In this document: piece after piece, positions 25,201 through 33,257 of the stretch
How the letters are laid out: each line of letters begins with the position of its first letter
Numbering within the stretch: position 1 is the first letter of the stretch
Assembly: GCA_024227755.1 (NCBI GenBank)
Contig: JAAEUB010000461.1
Coordinates: 1-37,277 of the forward strand
Length of the DNA stretch: 37,277 nt
Direction of reading: 5' to 3'
DNA from: Paracoccaceae bacterium
Lineage (GTDB): Bacteria; Pseudomonadota; Alphaproteobacteria; Rhodobacterales; Rhodobacteraceae
Notes under the pieces: model-generated
The model's database searches: none
What the model saw: only the letters and a program-made list of their open reading frames with translations
Told to the model about the DNA's origin: nothing
Made by a program: the position numbers and the translations under genes

Positions 25201-26118
25201 GCGTTCCTCCTCAACCGCCGCGCGGATCAGGGCGGCTGTGTCGATCAGGTTAAAGCCTTTACGTTTGGAGACCTGTAAGGCCAGCGTGGTTTCACCGTTA
25301 AAACGGGCCGAGCCGGTGCGGTCCTGAAAGGTCAGGCGGATGGTCGCCAGATCGCCCAGCGTAACCACGCTGTCGCCATTGACCTTGACTGGCAGGTTGT
25401 AGACGTCGGTAACTTCGTCAAAGGACGATGGGATTTTAACCGATATTGCCCCGGTCGGCGTGGTCACTTCCCCGGCTGCGATCAGTTGATTGTTGTTGCG
25501 CACCACATTGATCAACTCGCCTGCTGTGACGTTGTACGCCTCAAGCCTGAGCGGATCGATCACCACTTCCAGCATTTCCTCGCGGTAACCCGTCAGCGAG
25601 GCATCAAGTACCGCGTCGATGCCTTCCAACCTGTCCTGCATCTTCTGCGCCAGACGGATTAGCGTCCGTTCGGGCACATTGCCCGAAAGATTTACCACGA
25701 TGATGGGAAATTCCGAGAAGTTGATCTCGGTCACCTGATATTTGTCGGCCCCGTCCGGTAAGTCACCCTCGACCCCGTTCATGGCGTCGCGCACATCGGC
25801 AATGACGCTGGTTTTGTCCCAATTGAAGTCAAACTCAAGCAGCAAGCCAGCATAGTTTTCCGATGCCGTGCCTGACATTTCTTTCAGGCCTTCAACATCG
25901 GCCATCGCCGTTTCCATCGGCTTGAGCAATATGCGTTCGGCGTCAGCGGCGGATATTCCCGGAAACGGCACCGACACAAACAGCATCGGTATTTCGATAT
26001 CCGGCTCGCCTTCCTTTGGCAGGCTGACATAGGCAACCGCCCCTGCCAGAACTGACAGGATAATAAAGGCCATGACCATGCGCGCCCGAGAGGCGGCGAT
26101 TTCGACAATGCGGATCAT
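22210..26118 (-). CDS. RND-family efflux permease (AcrB-like)
   Basis: A 1302-residue inner-membrane RND transporter with two repeated halves, each a membrane bundle plus a large periplasmic region. The N-terminus MIRIVEIAAS leads into TM1, and SLPKEGEPDIEIP opens the first pore domain. In TM4 the AcrB Asp-Asp pair is Asp-Gly (LVDGAIVVVE, D402-G403). In TM10 the AcrB lysine is Asn (VVNNNIVLID, N1067). The proton-relay set therefore differs from AcrB. A cytoplasmic tail of about 130 acidic and Thr/Ser/Asp-rich residues (from about 1165) is unusual. The start overlaps the fusion-protein stop as ATGA, so the pair is co-translated. No outer-membrane TolC gene is in the window. The substrate is unknown. 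Confidence 0.92.
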   Translation of the reverse strand: MIRIVEIAASRARMVMAFIILSVLAGAVAYVSLPKEGEPDIEIPMLFVSVPFPGISAADAERILLKPMETAMADVEGLKEMSGTASENYAGLLLEFDFNWDKTSVIADVRDAMNGVEGDLPDGADKYQVTEINFSEFPIIVVNLSGNVPERTLIRLAQKMQDRLEGIDAVLDASLTGYREEMLEVVIDPLRLEAYNVTAGELINVVRNNNQLIAAGEVTTPTGAISVKIPSSFDEVTDVYNLPVKVNGDSVVTLGDLATIRLTFQDRTGSARFNGETTLALQVSKRKGFNLIDTAALIRAAVEEERLSWPAELRQAVKVGTSNDQSFVVGSMVRQLEGSVITAIALVMIVVLASLGIRSALLVGFAIPTSFLLTFALFGALGVTISNIVMFGLILAVGMLVDGAIVVVEYADKRIRDGMGPMKAYVAAAQRMFWPIVSSTATTLCAFLPMLFWPGIPGEFMGMLPKTMIYVLTASLLVALIYLPVMGGLSGRISVLFQRISDALRPLPWLVRAVLVLPAAYLVFMSGMQLLNPEYVFSVLGVQNPFDGGLAILPGAVLFVVATSLLTITLGAARIKIRKKRVTAGYRRSPFGWVIHLISGNPVMPIVAIAAVLGFVGFIFVTFVANNHGTEFFAETEPEQAIIYVRARGNLSLEEKDALVAEVEAVAIATQGIESTFAFSGAGGLNQNTGGASGPRDTIGQVQIEMVAWDDRPHISEEIKLLGFIPFTRTIVDPEFDGDVVMVRLEERLSTLPGVRFEVLNLARGPASAKPVHLRLKGQNWDDLLSAATIAAGRFETTAGLADVEDTRPLPGIDWELQVDVEKAGRYGTDVATVGGMVQLVTTGLLLDTMRVDTSDEEIEIRVRLPVEDRVLSTLDTLKLRTPAGLVPLSNFVTRKPVPTLAQINRVDQMRYFDVKAAVAPDLVRLEHTSSGEIQVVTKAEAEELTQGEYSSDYISTPVTPDERITFLTKWLDTGPFADGIEHEWTGDQEEQNESMAFLGQAFIGALFLMFIILLAQFNSLYNSVLVLLAVILSTTGVLVGMLVMAQPFSIIMTGTGVVALAGIVVNNNIVLIDTYQDYSRYMPRLEAITRTAEARIRPVLLTTITTMAGLAPMMFGLSLDFFNGGYSIDAPTALWWKQLATAVVFGLGIATVLTLVFTPSMLALRVWVSAGAYKSLRGLTALSTGLKGRTARDIALGRAARRHKVSEIVWDFAETFEEEEDAAPIEDEGEVGPALADLQKVISATTIADDTTHATDTSSDTASDAPADTASKPTPDPLSDAYESDGPVSPSDEGNPLKAAE

Positions 26119-27968
26119 GCTTCAGGCTCGCGGTAAGTTACATCAAGTGCAACCCCGTCGGTAACATATTCCTGACCTGTAACTATTACCTCGGCATTTT
26201 CGGGCAGGCCTGAAACCCATACGCCCTCTAACGCATCACGGATCAGGTCAACCGGCATGAAAAGCGCTCTGCTTGCGCTGTCGACGACACGCACGCCCAG
26301 ATTGCCTTCGTCATCCAGTGTCAGCGACGATTGCGGCAGCAAATGCGCCTGACGCCCGTCTGAAGCGATCAGGATCTCGACCGTCAGACCGTCGCTGACT
26401 GACTTGTCTGTGTTATCGACCTCGATCTCGACCCGAAAGGTGCGCGTTAGCGGGTCTGAGACACGCGACACGAAGGTCACCAGCCCGACCAGATCGCGCC
26501 CGTTGTTCAGGCGTCCACCGGCCATGACACCATTTTGCACCTTGTCGATGTCGATTTCGGGTACAAAACCCACCAGCTTAATCGGGTCGATCTGAACGAT
26601 GGTGGCGCAAAGCCCGCCAGGTTGCAGCAGGCTACCAATTTCCGCGGTGTCGGTTTCCAAAAGCCCTGCGAATGGCGCACGGATTTCCAAACGGGTGATT
26701 TCAAGCCGGGCGGCAGCGACACTGGCCTCGGCTGATTGCATACCTGCCTTGGCGTTCTCGACCAGCGAGCGGGCTGACTGTACACCGGCAGAAGCGCCTT
26801 CAACCTGACTATTTGCCGATTGCACGCCCGCTAGGGCTGCTTCGATCTGGCTTCTGGCCGATTGCACCCCGGCAACGGCGCCTTCGACCTGGCTTTTGGC
26901 CGATTGAATTCCGGCTTTTGCACCCTCAACCTGACTTATAGCCGATTGCACCCCGGCCTTCGCGCCTTCGATCTGGCTTTTCGCCGATTGCACCCCAGCC
27001 AGTGCACCGTCAATCTGGCTTTTCGCCGATTGCACCCCGGCGCGGGCACTTTCGAGCTGTGAGAGGGCATTTTTAAGCCCTGCACGTGCAGAAACCAACG
27101 TTGCCAGCGCATTGGCCACGCGGGTTTCCGAGGCAAAGCCGCCTTCGCCCAGTTTCACGGCAGCGTTATAGTTGATTTCGGCTTCGCTAATACGCGCCTC
27201 GGCCTCGGCCACCCCAGCTTCTGAGGCGGCGGGCCGTGTCTTGGCTTCGGCGAGCGATGCCTCGGCGGCGGTGACGCGGCTTAGGGCTTCGGCCAAGGCC
27301 GCTTCCATTGCCGGTACCCGACTTTTTGCTTCTTCCAGCGCCGCTTCGGCGGCTGGTACCCGGCTTTTTGCTTCCACTAACGCCGCTTCGGTTGCCGGCA
27401 CCCGGCTGAGTGCTTCGGCCAGGGCGGCCTCGGTCGCTGGTACCTGGCTTTTTGCCTGGGCAAGGGACGCGTTCATCGCGGGCACCCGGCTTTGCGCTTC
27501 TGCCAGCTTGGCTTCGGCTTCGGGAATGCGTGTCTTGGCCTCGGCCAAGCGCGCCAATGCCTCGGCCAGACTGGCCTCGCGGGTGCCAGGATCAAGCTGG
27601 CAAAGAAGATCTCCGTGCGCCACCTTGGTTCCCTTACGCAGGGGATCTGACATTACCTTACCCGAGGTTTCGGCCTTCATCACGACCTGCCGCGAAGCTT
27701 CCGTCCGCCCGCGCAAAAGAACTGCGCTGTCAATATTGCGTGCCGTGCTTTTCAGAGCGATCACCGACACTAGGGTGGTGTCATCGCTCGCTGCGGCATC
27801 CGCCGTGGCGTCTGTTTGCGGGGCGGTATCACCTTGTGCGCCATCACTTTCCCCATCCACCTGCGCGACACCGCCACGGGCAAAATCGAACGCCCGTTCA
27901 CGTTCAAAAATCAAAATGTAAAGACTGGTGATCACCAGTATTGCACTCAGAATTGAGACTACCCGCAT
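26115..27968 (-). CDS. RND periplasmic membrane-fusion protein with an expanded repeat hairpin
   Basis: A 617-residue adaptor protein of the AcrA/HlyD type, partner of the RND permease. Residues 4-20 form an N-terminal membrane anchor without a lipobox. A half-lipoyl motif (VVMKAETSGKV) lies near 95 and its partner half (LEIRAPFAGLLETDTAEIGSLL) near 427. Between them are two helical arms of about 140 residues each. The ascending arm (about 132-270) repeats AALAEAxSRVPATE with proline at 149, 163, 177, 191, 205 and 219, exactly 14 apart. The descending arm repeats AGVQSAKSQVEGAK, with glycine at 311, 325, 339, 353, 367, 381, 395 and 409. AcrA arms are far shorter. The beta-barrel and membrane-proximal domains follow from about 450. 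Confidence 0.92.
   Translation of the reverse strand: MRVVSILSAILVITSLYILIFERERAFDFARGGVAQVDGESDGAQGDTAPQTDATADAAASDDTTLVSVIALKSTARNIDSAVLLRGRTEASRQVVMKAETSGKVMSDPLRKGTKVAHGDLLCQLDPGTREASLAEALARLAEAKTRIPEAEAKLAEAQSRVPAMNASLAQAKSQVPATEAALAEALSRVPATEAALVEAKSRVPAAEAALEEAKSRVPAMEAALAEALSRVTAAEASLAEAKTRPAASEAGVAEAEARISEAEINYNAAVKLGEGGFASETRVANALATLVSARAGLKNALSQLESARAGVQSAKSQIDGALAGVQSAKSQIEGAKAGVQSAISQVEGAKAGIQSAKSQVEGAVAGVQSARSQIEAALAGVQSANSQVEGASAGVQSARSLVENAKAGMQSAEASVAAARLEITRLEIRAPFAGLLETDTAEIGSLLQPGGLCATIVQIDPIKLVGFVPEIDIDKVQNGVMAGGRLNNGRDLVGLVTFVSRVSDPLTRTFRVEIEVDNTDKSVSDGLTVEILIASDGRQAHLLPQSSLTLDDEGNLGVRVVDSASRALFMPVDLIRDALEGVWVSGLPENAEVIVTGQEYVTDGVALDVTYREPEA
26706..27083 (-). repeat. 42-bp tandem repeats, descending arm of the fusion protein
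   Basis: About nine 42-bp units encoding AGVQSAKSQVEGA-type 14-mers. Neighbouring units share runs such as GCCGATTGCACCCCGGC on the plus strand. Divergence between units is modest, so unequal recombination could change the copy number. Confidence 0.88.
27219..27557 (-). repeat. 42-bp tandem repeats, ascending arm of the fusion protein
   Basis: About eight 42-bp units encoding AALAEAKSRVPATE-type 14-mers, each with a proline at the same position except one Thr and one shifted unit. It is in frame with, but different in sequence from, the descending-arm array. Confidence 0.85.
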
Positions 27969-28212
27969 TGTTTGGTCCTGATATTAATTGTCTTTTGTGT
28001 ATTCTTTCCTGGCAATCGATTTAGGTTCTGAAACCGGGTTTAACAAGGTAATTCAGCGTGAACGGCGTCTCGTGCGGCGGCTTTTCCGGTAAAATCCAGA
28101 AAAACCCGCCAGATTATGATATGGGAGTCAACTGGCGTGTATTGGCATTCCTGTTTGTTTCGGGCAAAAGAAAGCGCAAGAGACAGGTAAATCACGGGCG
28201 GAGGCAAAGCGG

Positions 28213-28854
28213 GTGAGTAATCCGGAACATTTTATTGACGAAGTAACAGAAGAATTACGCCGTGACCGCCTGTTTGCGCTGATGCGCAAATATGGCTGGA
28301 TAGCGATTTTGGCTGTTTTGCTGATCGTCGGCGGTGCCGCCTATAATGAATGGCGCAAGGCCGGGGAGCGCGCGAAAGCCGAAGCACTGGGCGACGCGAT
28401 GACAGCAGCACTCCAGCAAAGTGACCCGGCTGCGCGCGCCGCCGGGCTGGCAGCGATTGAAGCTGAGGGTGACGCGCGTGCCATGGTCGCCTTTATGGCA
28501 GCCTTAGGTGGGGCCGAGGGGGTCGACGAGGCCACACTTGCCGGTTTACGTGAACTGGCCGAGGACAGTGACCTGGCGCGCATTTACCGCGATCTGGCGG
28601 TGTTAAAACTTATTTCCGTCAGCGAAATGGAACCCGCAGAGCGGGTGACGCTTTTGACACCTTTAACCACAGCCGGGGCGCCATACCGGGCGCTGGCCGA
28701 AGAGCAAATGGCGCTGGCTGAGGTCGAAAGCGGGGAAGTTGAGGCGGCAATAACACGCCTGCAGGCACTTTTGCAGGACGATGACGCGTCACAGGTCTTG
28801 CGCGCGCGGGCGCTTCAGTTGATTGTAGCATTAGGGGCGACGCCCGAAACGTGA
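28213..28854 (+). CDS. YfgM-like TPR-fold inner-membrane protein
   Basis: A 213-residue protein with a short cytoplasmic head (MSNPEHFIDEVTEELRRDRLFALMRKYGW), one membrane segment at about residues 28-46 and a periplasmic helical domain rich in TPR-like alternation (for example LARIYRDLAVLKLI and RALAEEQMALAEVESGEVEAA). This is the layout of E. coli YfgM, which associates with SecYEG and periplasmic chaperones. The gene order yfgM-bamB-der is the same as in E. coli and supports the call. The start is GTG, with GGAGG about ten bases upstream. It is divergent from the membrane-fusion gene across 244 bp. Confidence 0.82.
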   Translation: MSNPEHFIDEVTEELRRDRLFALMRKYGWIAILAVLLIVGGAAYNEWRKAGERAKAEALGDAMTAALQQSDPAARAAGLAAIEAEGDARAMVAFMAALGGAEGVDEATLAGLRELAEDSDLARIYRDLAVLKLISVSEMEPAERVTLLTPLTTAGAPYRALAEEQMALAEVESGEVEAAITRLQALLQDDDASQVLRARALQLIVALGATPET

Positions 28855-28911
28855 TTTAATAATCCGGGCCAGAACGTCCGGCAGAGCAGTTGATATATGG
28901 GGGCAATAGCC

Positions 28912-30237
28912 GTGAAACTAAGCAAATATGCGGCCGGTATAATCGTGCTGGGGCTGTTCACGGCCTGTAGCGCACCAGAGGTAATCCTGACCGGTGAAAG
29001 GTTCGGGTTGCGCGATGAAGTGCCGGATGGACCTGCGGATGGGGCAAACGCGGTTTCAACCGCAAACCGTTCGGTTCCGATCAGCTTGCCCGCGCCTACC
29101 AATCACGCTGCCTGGACCCATCGGGCCGGAGAGCCTGATCACGCGATTCGCCAGCCGATTTTTTCAATTAGTCCGACATTGATCTGGACCGCAAAAACCG
29201 GCCAGGGAAATGACCGCAAGCACAGGATAACTGCCGATCCGGTAGTGGCAGACGGGCGCATATTCACTCTCGACAGCCGCGCCAAGGTCACGGCGTTCTC
29301 TACCCAGGGATCAACGTTGTGGAGCGCGGATCTTACCCCGGATAACGAACGTTCCGATGATGCGTCCGGTGGCGGTCTGGCAGTTGCCGGTGGCAGGCTT
29401 TTTGTCAGCTCGGGATTTGGTACCGTCAGCGCGCTTGAGGTAAATTCGGGCGCGGTGATCTGGACCCAAAAGATTGACGCACCGGTCAGTGGCGCGCCAA
29501 CCGTGGTTGACGGTGTGGTTTATATCGCCTCAAAGGACAGCCGCGCTTTTGCCATTGACGCAACTAACGGCCGGATCAAATGGCAATTGGCCGGGACGCC
29601 GGATGTCTCCAGTGTCGTCGGCACATCAAGCCCGGCGCTTGCGGGCGGTCTTATCTTGTTTCCGTTCCCGTCAGGTGAACTGGTCGCGGTCAAACGTCAG
29701 GACGGCGCCCGCGCCTGGGGCGCTTTGGTGACCGGTCAGCGGCGCGGGCGCGGATATTCCTCGATTACCGATATCACCGGCGAACCGGTGGTCGCGAATG
29801 GTGTGGTCTACGCCGGTAACCCGGTTGGGCGTACCATAGCGATGAACCTTGAGGGTTCGCGGATCTGGACAGCCAGCGATGGCGCAACCGGCCCGGTCTG
29901 GGTTGACGGCGGCTCGGTCTTCTTGATCTCGGATGAGGCCAAGCTGGTCAGGCTCGATGCCTCAACAGGTTCGCGGATCTGGGCTATCGATCTGCCGTAT
30001 TTCACCAAAGAAAAAGCCCGCCGCCGCAAAGCGATTTACGCAAACTTCGGCCCGGTGATGGCCAGTGGCAACCTATGGGTCGCCTCGTCTGATGGCGTCA
30101 TGCGCGCCTTTAACCCGGTTGACGGTTCTATGGTTGCAAGCGTTGATATCCCCGGCGGCGCGGCCTCGCGTCCGGTCATTGTAAACGGTGTGGCCTATCT
30201 GGTGAACACCAAGGGTCAATTACTGGCGCTGCACTAA
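28912..30237 (+). CDS. bamB: BamB-like outer-membrane assembly lipoprotein
   Basis: Beta-propeller lipoprotein expected to belong to the BAM complex that inserts outer-membrane proteins. The lipobox LFTAC places the lipidated cysteine at residue 19 from the GTG at 28912, which has GGGGG about seven bases upstream. An ATG at 28897 would add five residues with no ribosome binding site. The rest is PQQ-type propeller blades, recognisable by repeats such as GRIFTLDSRAKVTAF, GRLFVSSGFGTVSALEVNSGAVIW and GVVYIASKDSRAFAIDATNGRIKW. The length of about 441 residues is somewhat longer than in E. coli. It lies between yfgM-like and der genes, as in E. coli. Confidence 0.9.
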   Translation: MKLSKYAAGIIVLGLFTACSAPEVILTGERFGLRDEVPDGPADGANAVSTANRSVPISLPAPTNHAAWTHRAGEPDHAIRQPIFSISPTLIWTAKTGQGNDRKHRITADPVVADGRIFTLDSRAKVTAFSTQGSTLWSADLTPDNERSDDASGGGLAVAGGRLFVSSGFGTVSALEVNSGAVIWTQKIDAPVSGAPTVVDGVVYIASKDSRAFAIDATNGRIKWQLAGTPDVSSVVGTSSPALAGGLILFPFPSGELVAVKRQDGARAWGALVTGQRRGRGYSSITDITGEPVVANGVVYAGNPVGRTIAMNLEGSRIWTASDGATGPVWVDGGSVFLISDEAKLVRLDASTGSRIWAIDLPYFTKEKARRRKAIYANFGPVMASGNLWVASSDGVMRAFNPVDGSMVASVDIPGGAASRPVIVNGVAYLVNTKGQLLALH

Positions 30238-30307
30238 TATCAAGGCCGGCAGGAAACGAGTTTTGACAGCGATTCATAACAGCGTTGCCTACGGGTCACG
30301 GCCAACG

Positions 30308-30349
30308 CACCTGCATCTTGCCCCGCCCCGGCAACAGGTGTAAGCGGGG
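30308..30349 (+). terminator. Overlapping hairpins between bamB and der
   Basis: Hairpin one pairs TTGCC (30318-30322) with GGCAA (30330-30334), and outside it CACCTG (30308-30313) with CAGGTG (30335-30340). Hairpin two pairs CCCCGC (30321-30326) with GCGGGG (30344-30349), followed by TCTTCCGTTT. The two cannot form together. Confidence 0.45.
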
Positions 30350-30376
30350 TCTTCCGTTTAAGCAGGAGCCTGAGGC

Positions 30377-31867
30377 ATGAGCTTCACCCTCGCCATTGTT
30401 GGCCGCCCCAATGTGGGCAAATCAACCTTGTTCAACCGCCTGGTTGGCAAGCGTCTGGCACTGGTCGATGACCAACCCGGCGTCACCCGCGACCTGCGCG
30501 AGGGGGATGCGCGTCTGGGCGATCTGCGCTTTACCGTGATCGACACGGCAGGGCTGGAGGAAGCAACCGACGAAAGCCTGGAAGGCCGCATGCGCCGCCT
30601 GACCGAACGCGCCGTCGAAATGGCCGATGCCTGCCTGTTTTTGATTGACGCCCGTGCCGGCGTTCTGCCTGCGGATGAAATTTTCGCCGACATTTTGCGC
30701 AAGAAGAACGCCCATGTGATCCTTGGTGCCAACAAGGTCGAAGGGCGCGCGGCCGATGCCGGCCTTATCGAGGCATATTCGCTGGGCCTTGGTGACCCGA
30801 TCGCGCTGTCGGCTGAACACGGCGAGGGTATGGGCGAGCTTTTGGCGGTTCTGACCCCGATTGCGGACGCGCATGCGGCACGGGCGGCGGCGGATGCGCC
30901 CGAGGTTGACGTCAGCGTCGAAGATGGCGACGCGCCGCGTGTGCCGACCCGGACCAAGCCGCTTCAGGTTGCCGTGGTTGGCCGTCCGAATGCCGGGAAA
31001 TCCACCCTGATCAATGCCCTTATCGGCGAAGAACGCCTGCTGACCGGGCCTGAGGCCGGAATTACCCGTGACGCCATATCGCTTGGTTTTGACTGGGCGG
31101 GGTCTGACGGGGCCGGGGTGCCCACCCGGATATTTGATACTGCTGGCATGCGTAAGAAGGCCAAGGTGCAGCAAAAGCTCGAAAAGCTTTCGGTCGCAGA
31201 CGGGCTGAGGGCAGTCAAGTTTGCCGAGGTGGTCGTGGTTTTGCTGGACGCGGCAATCCCGTTTGAGCAACAGGATTTACGCATTGCAGACCTGGCTGAA
31301 CGCGAAGGGCGCGCGGTGGTCGTTGCGGTCAACAAATGGGACGCCGAGCCGGAAAAACAAGCCAAGCTCAAAGATTTGCGCGAGGCCTTTGAACGCCTGT
31401 TGCCGCAACTTCGCGGCGCCCCTCTGGTGACGATCTCGGCCAAGACCGGGCGTGGTCTGGATCGTTTGCAGCGGGCCGTGATGAAAGCGCACGAGGTCTG
31501 GAACCGCCGCGTTCCAACTGCGCGCCTGAATGAATGGCTGGCTGACATGATCTCGGCCCATCCGCCCCCCGCGCCGGGCGGTAAACGCATCAAACTGCGT
31601 TATATGACTCAGGCCAAAACCCGCCCGCCCGGCTTCATCGTCATGTGCAGCCACCCCGACAAACTGCCTGCCAGCTATAGCCGCTATCTGGTAAACGGGC
31701 TCAGGCAGGATTTTGATATGCCGGGCACGCCGATCCGCCTGACCATGCGCAGCCAGAGCGATAAGAACCCCTATAAAAACCGCAAAAAATCCGGACCATC
31801 AAAGCTGCGCAAACACCTTGGCGCGGCAAAAGGCGGGGGCGCGACAAAAGGCAGAGGCGAGGACTAA
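30377..31867 (+). CDS. der: Ribosome biogenesis GTPase Der (EngA)
   Basis: Essential double-GTPase for 50S assembly, 496 residues. The first G domain has GRPNVGKST at residues 9-17, then DTAG and NKVE in the NKxD position. The second has GRPNAGKST near 202, DTAGMRKK and NKWD. A KH-like C-terminal domain and a basic Lys-rich tail follow. GGAG precedes the ATG. It is third in the yfgM-bamB-der block, though a 139-bp spacer with hairpins separates it from bamB. Confidence 0.97.
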   Translation: MSFTLAIVGRPNVGKSTLFNRLVGKRLALVDDQPGVTRDLREGDARLGDLRFTVIDTAGLEEATDESLEGRMRRLTERAVEMADACLFLIDARAGVLPADEIFADILRKKNAHVILGANKVEGRAADAGLIEAYSLGLGDPIALSAEHGEGMGELLAVLTPIADAHAARAAADAPEVDVSVEDGDAPRVPTRTKPLQVAVVGRPNAGKSTLINALIGEERLLTGPEAGITRDAISLGFDWAGSDGAGVPTRIFDTAGMRKKAKVQQKLEKLSVADGLRAVKFAEVVVVLLDAAIPFEQQDLRIADLAEREGRAVVVAVNKWDAEPEKQAKLKDLREAFERLLPQLRGAPLVTISAKTGRGLDRLQRAVMKAHEVWNRRVPTARLNEWLADMISAHPPPAPGGKRIKLRYMTQAKTRPPGFIVMCSHPDKLPASYSRYLVNGLRQDFDMPGTPIRLTMRSQSDKNPYKNRKKSGPSKLRKHLGAAKGGGATKGRGED

Positions 31868-31898
31868 GCTCGGTTTTTTCCTCATCTTGGCGAAAATA

Positions 31899-31910
31899 CT
31901 CCCACCGGAG
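31899..31910 (-). terminator. Small terminator-like hairpin downstream of nlpD
   Basis: On the minus strand CTCC-GGTG-GGAG followed by TATTTTCGCC. The stem is short but GC-rich and has a T-run. The stretch CATCTTGGCGAAAATACTCC around it resembles an intergenic motif I recall as common in Rhodobacteraceae. It occurs once in this window. Confidence 0.35.
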
Positions 31911-32003
31911 GTAAGAAATTCCGAGCGCAGCGAGGCCACGCCCAACCTGAGGAGTGCCCCTGCACGGGGCGACGAAGGGCGGGAGAACCCCGTTTCACAA
32001 AAC

Positions 32004-33164
32004 TCAGTTCAGATAGGTTGCCGGATCGACGCTCAGCGTTCCTTCGCGCACCTGAAAATGCAGGAAGGCCGGGTCGCCCTCGCGCACCTCGGCGACTTTT
32101 TGCCCACGGGTCACCCGATCACCCTTCTTGACGCTGATATCGGTGATATTTGCATAGACTGTCAGCACATTGTTCGGATGGCGAATGACCAGGATTGGTA
32201 CCTGTTCGGTGTCGCGGGTGATGGCGGCAACGGTGCCAGCGGCGGCGGCCTTGACGGCAGTTCCCGCGCTGGCAGATATGTCGATACCGTCGGTTGTGCC
32301 GCGCTTGAAGGCGCGGGTGATCCGGCCCTCGACCGGCAACATCATAGCCGCAGCAGAAGCCGCGGTCGCGGCTGCGCCAAGGTCAGGCGAAACCGGCACA
32401 TTCGTACCCTGACCCGGTGTGGTCGTTTCGCTGGGCAAGGCGGTGGACGCTGAAGGCGGGGTCGGTGTTGCCGTACCCTGACCGGGCACCGATGTTGCAG
32501 GTGGCTCGGGTTGCTGGGGTGCTGCCACCGGGATCAGTAAATACTGCCCTTCGCGCACCGTCAGCGACGATCCCAGCCCGTTCCAGTCGGCAAGTGAGCG
32601 CACCGAAACATTATAGGCGCGCGCGATTGAATAGGCGGTTTCGCCGCGCTCAACCTGATGTCGCGTTGGTTCTTCGCCGGTCTGCCCGGATGGTTGCGTT
32701 GTCGTCGCCCGGACCGTGCCGGCGTTGCTGTCGGCCCGGTCAATGGCGTCACCGGCTAAGGTGGTGATATCAATGGAATCTTTGCCGGGAGCGATGGGTC
32801 CTGACGGCGGTTCCGAGACCCGGCGGGGCAGGGCGACAAGTTCATCTTTGCGCAAGGGGGCGTCCACCGGCAGGCCGTTAAACCGTGCCAGTTCCTCAAC
32901 TGGCAGACCAATGCGCGCCGCCAGTTTGGTGACAGTGTCGCCGCGTCGTGCAAGTGCCACCTGATAGGCCGGATAAGATATGATGCCACGGGTATCCGGT
33001 TCGGGCCGCTCGGCGCTGACGCGTTCGGTGACCGCCTGGGTCGTGGTAAACCCATCGGCAAGATGGCGCAAATCAAAATCAATCCCACCCTCGCATGCTG
33101 CAAGTGTGGTCAGCGCGGTCAGCAACAGCGCACCGCGCATCTTAAGTTTGGTTGGAATTGGCAT
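32004..33164 (-). CDS. nlpD: NlpD-like lipoprotein: two LysM domains and a degenerate LytM (M23) domain
   Basis: A 386-residue lipoprotein with the lipobox TTLAAC, C24. LysM domains lie at about residues 67-113 and 168-214, followed by a Pro/Thr-rich linker and an M23/LytM domain at 272-386. Zinc ligands of active M23 peptidases are missing: the first His-containing loop reads GTTDGIDIS, and the HxH motif reads FLHFQV with only one His. It is therefore more likely an amidase activator, like E. coli NlpD, than an enzyme. The surE-pcm-nlpD order is the classical E. coli arrangement. GAGGA lies before the ATG, and 93 bases separate it from pcm. Confidence 0.85.
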   Translation of the reverse strand: MPIPTKLKMRGALLLTALTTLAACEGGIDFDLRHLADGFTTTQAVTERVSAERPEPDTRGIISYPAYQVALARRGDTVTKLAARIGLPVEELARFNGLPVDAPLRKDELVALPRRVSEPPSGPIAPGKDSIDITTLAGDAIDRADSNAGTVRATTTQPSGQTGEEPTRHQVERGETAYSIARAYNVSVRSLADWNGLGSSLTVREGQYLLIPVAAPQQPEPPATSVPGQGTATPTPPSASTALPSETTTPGQGTNVPVSPDLGAAATAASAAAMMLPVEGRITRAFKRGTTDGIDISASAGTAVKAAAAGTVAAITRDTEQVPILVIRHPNNVLTVYANITDISVKKGDRVTRGQKVAEVREGDPAFLHFQVREGTLSVDPATYLN

Positions 33165-33257
33165 TCTCTCGTCCTCAATAACATTGCCCGTTTGCCGGGC
33201 AGCTTTTTATTTGCTGTACTTCGCCGTGCCGTGGAAAAATGGCCCGCGCGCCTGTAT

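Noticed and set aside
26706-27557. Short regularly spaced repeats that could suggest a CRISPR array
   Set aside because: The repeats are contiguous, in frame and encode the adaptor hairpin; there are no unique spacers.
30263-30291. TTGACA at 30263-30268 as a der promoter
   Set aside because: No acceptable -10 hexamer at 16-18 bases spacing.
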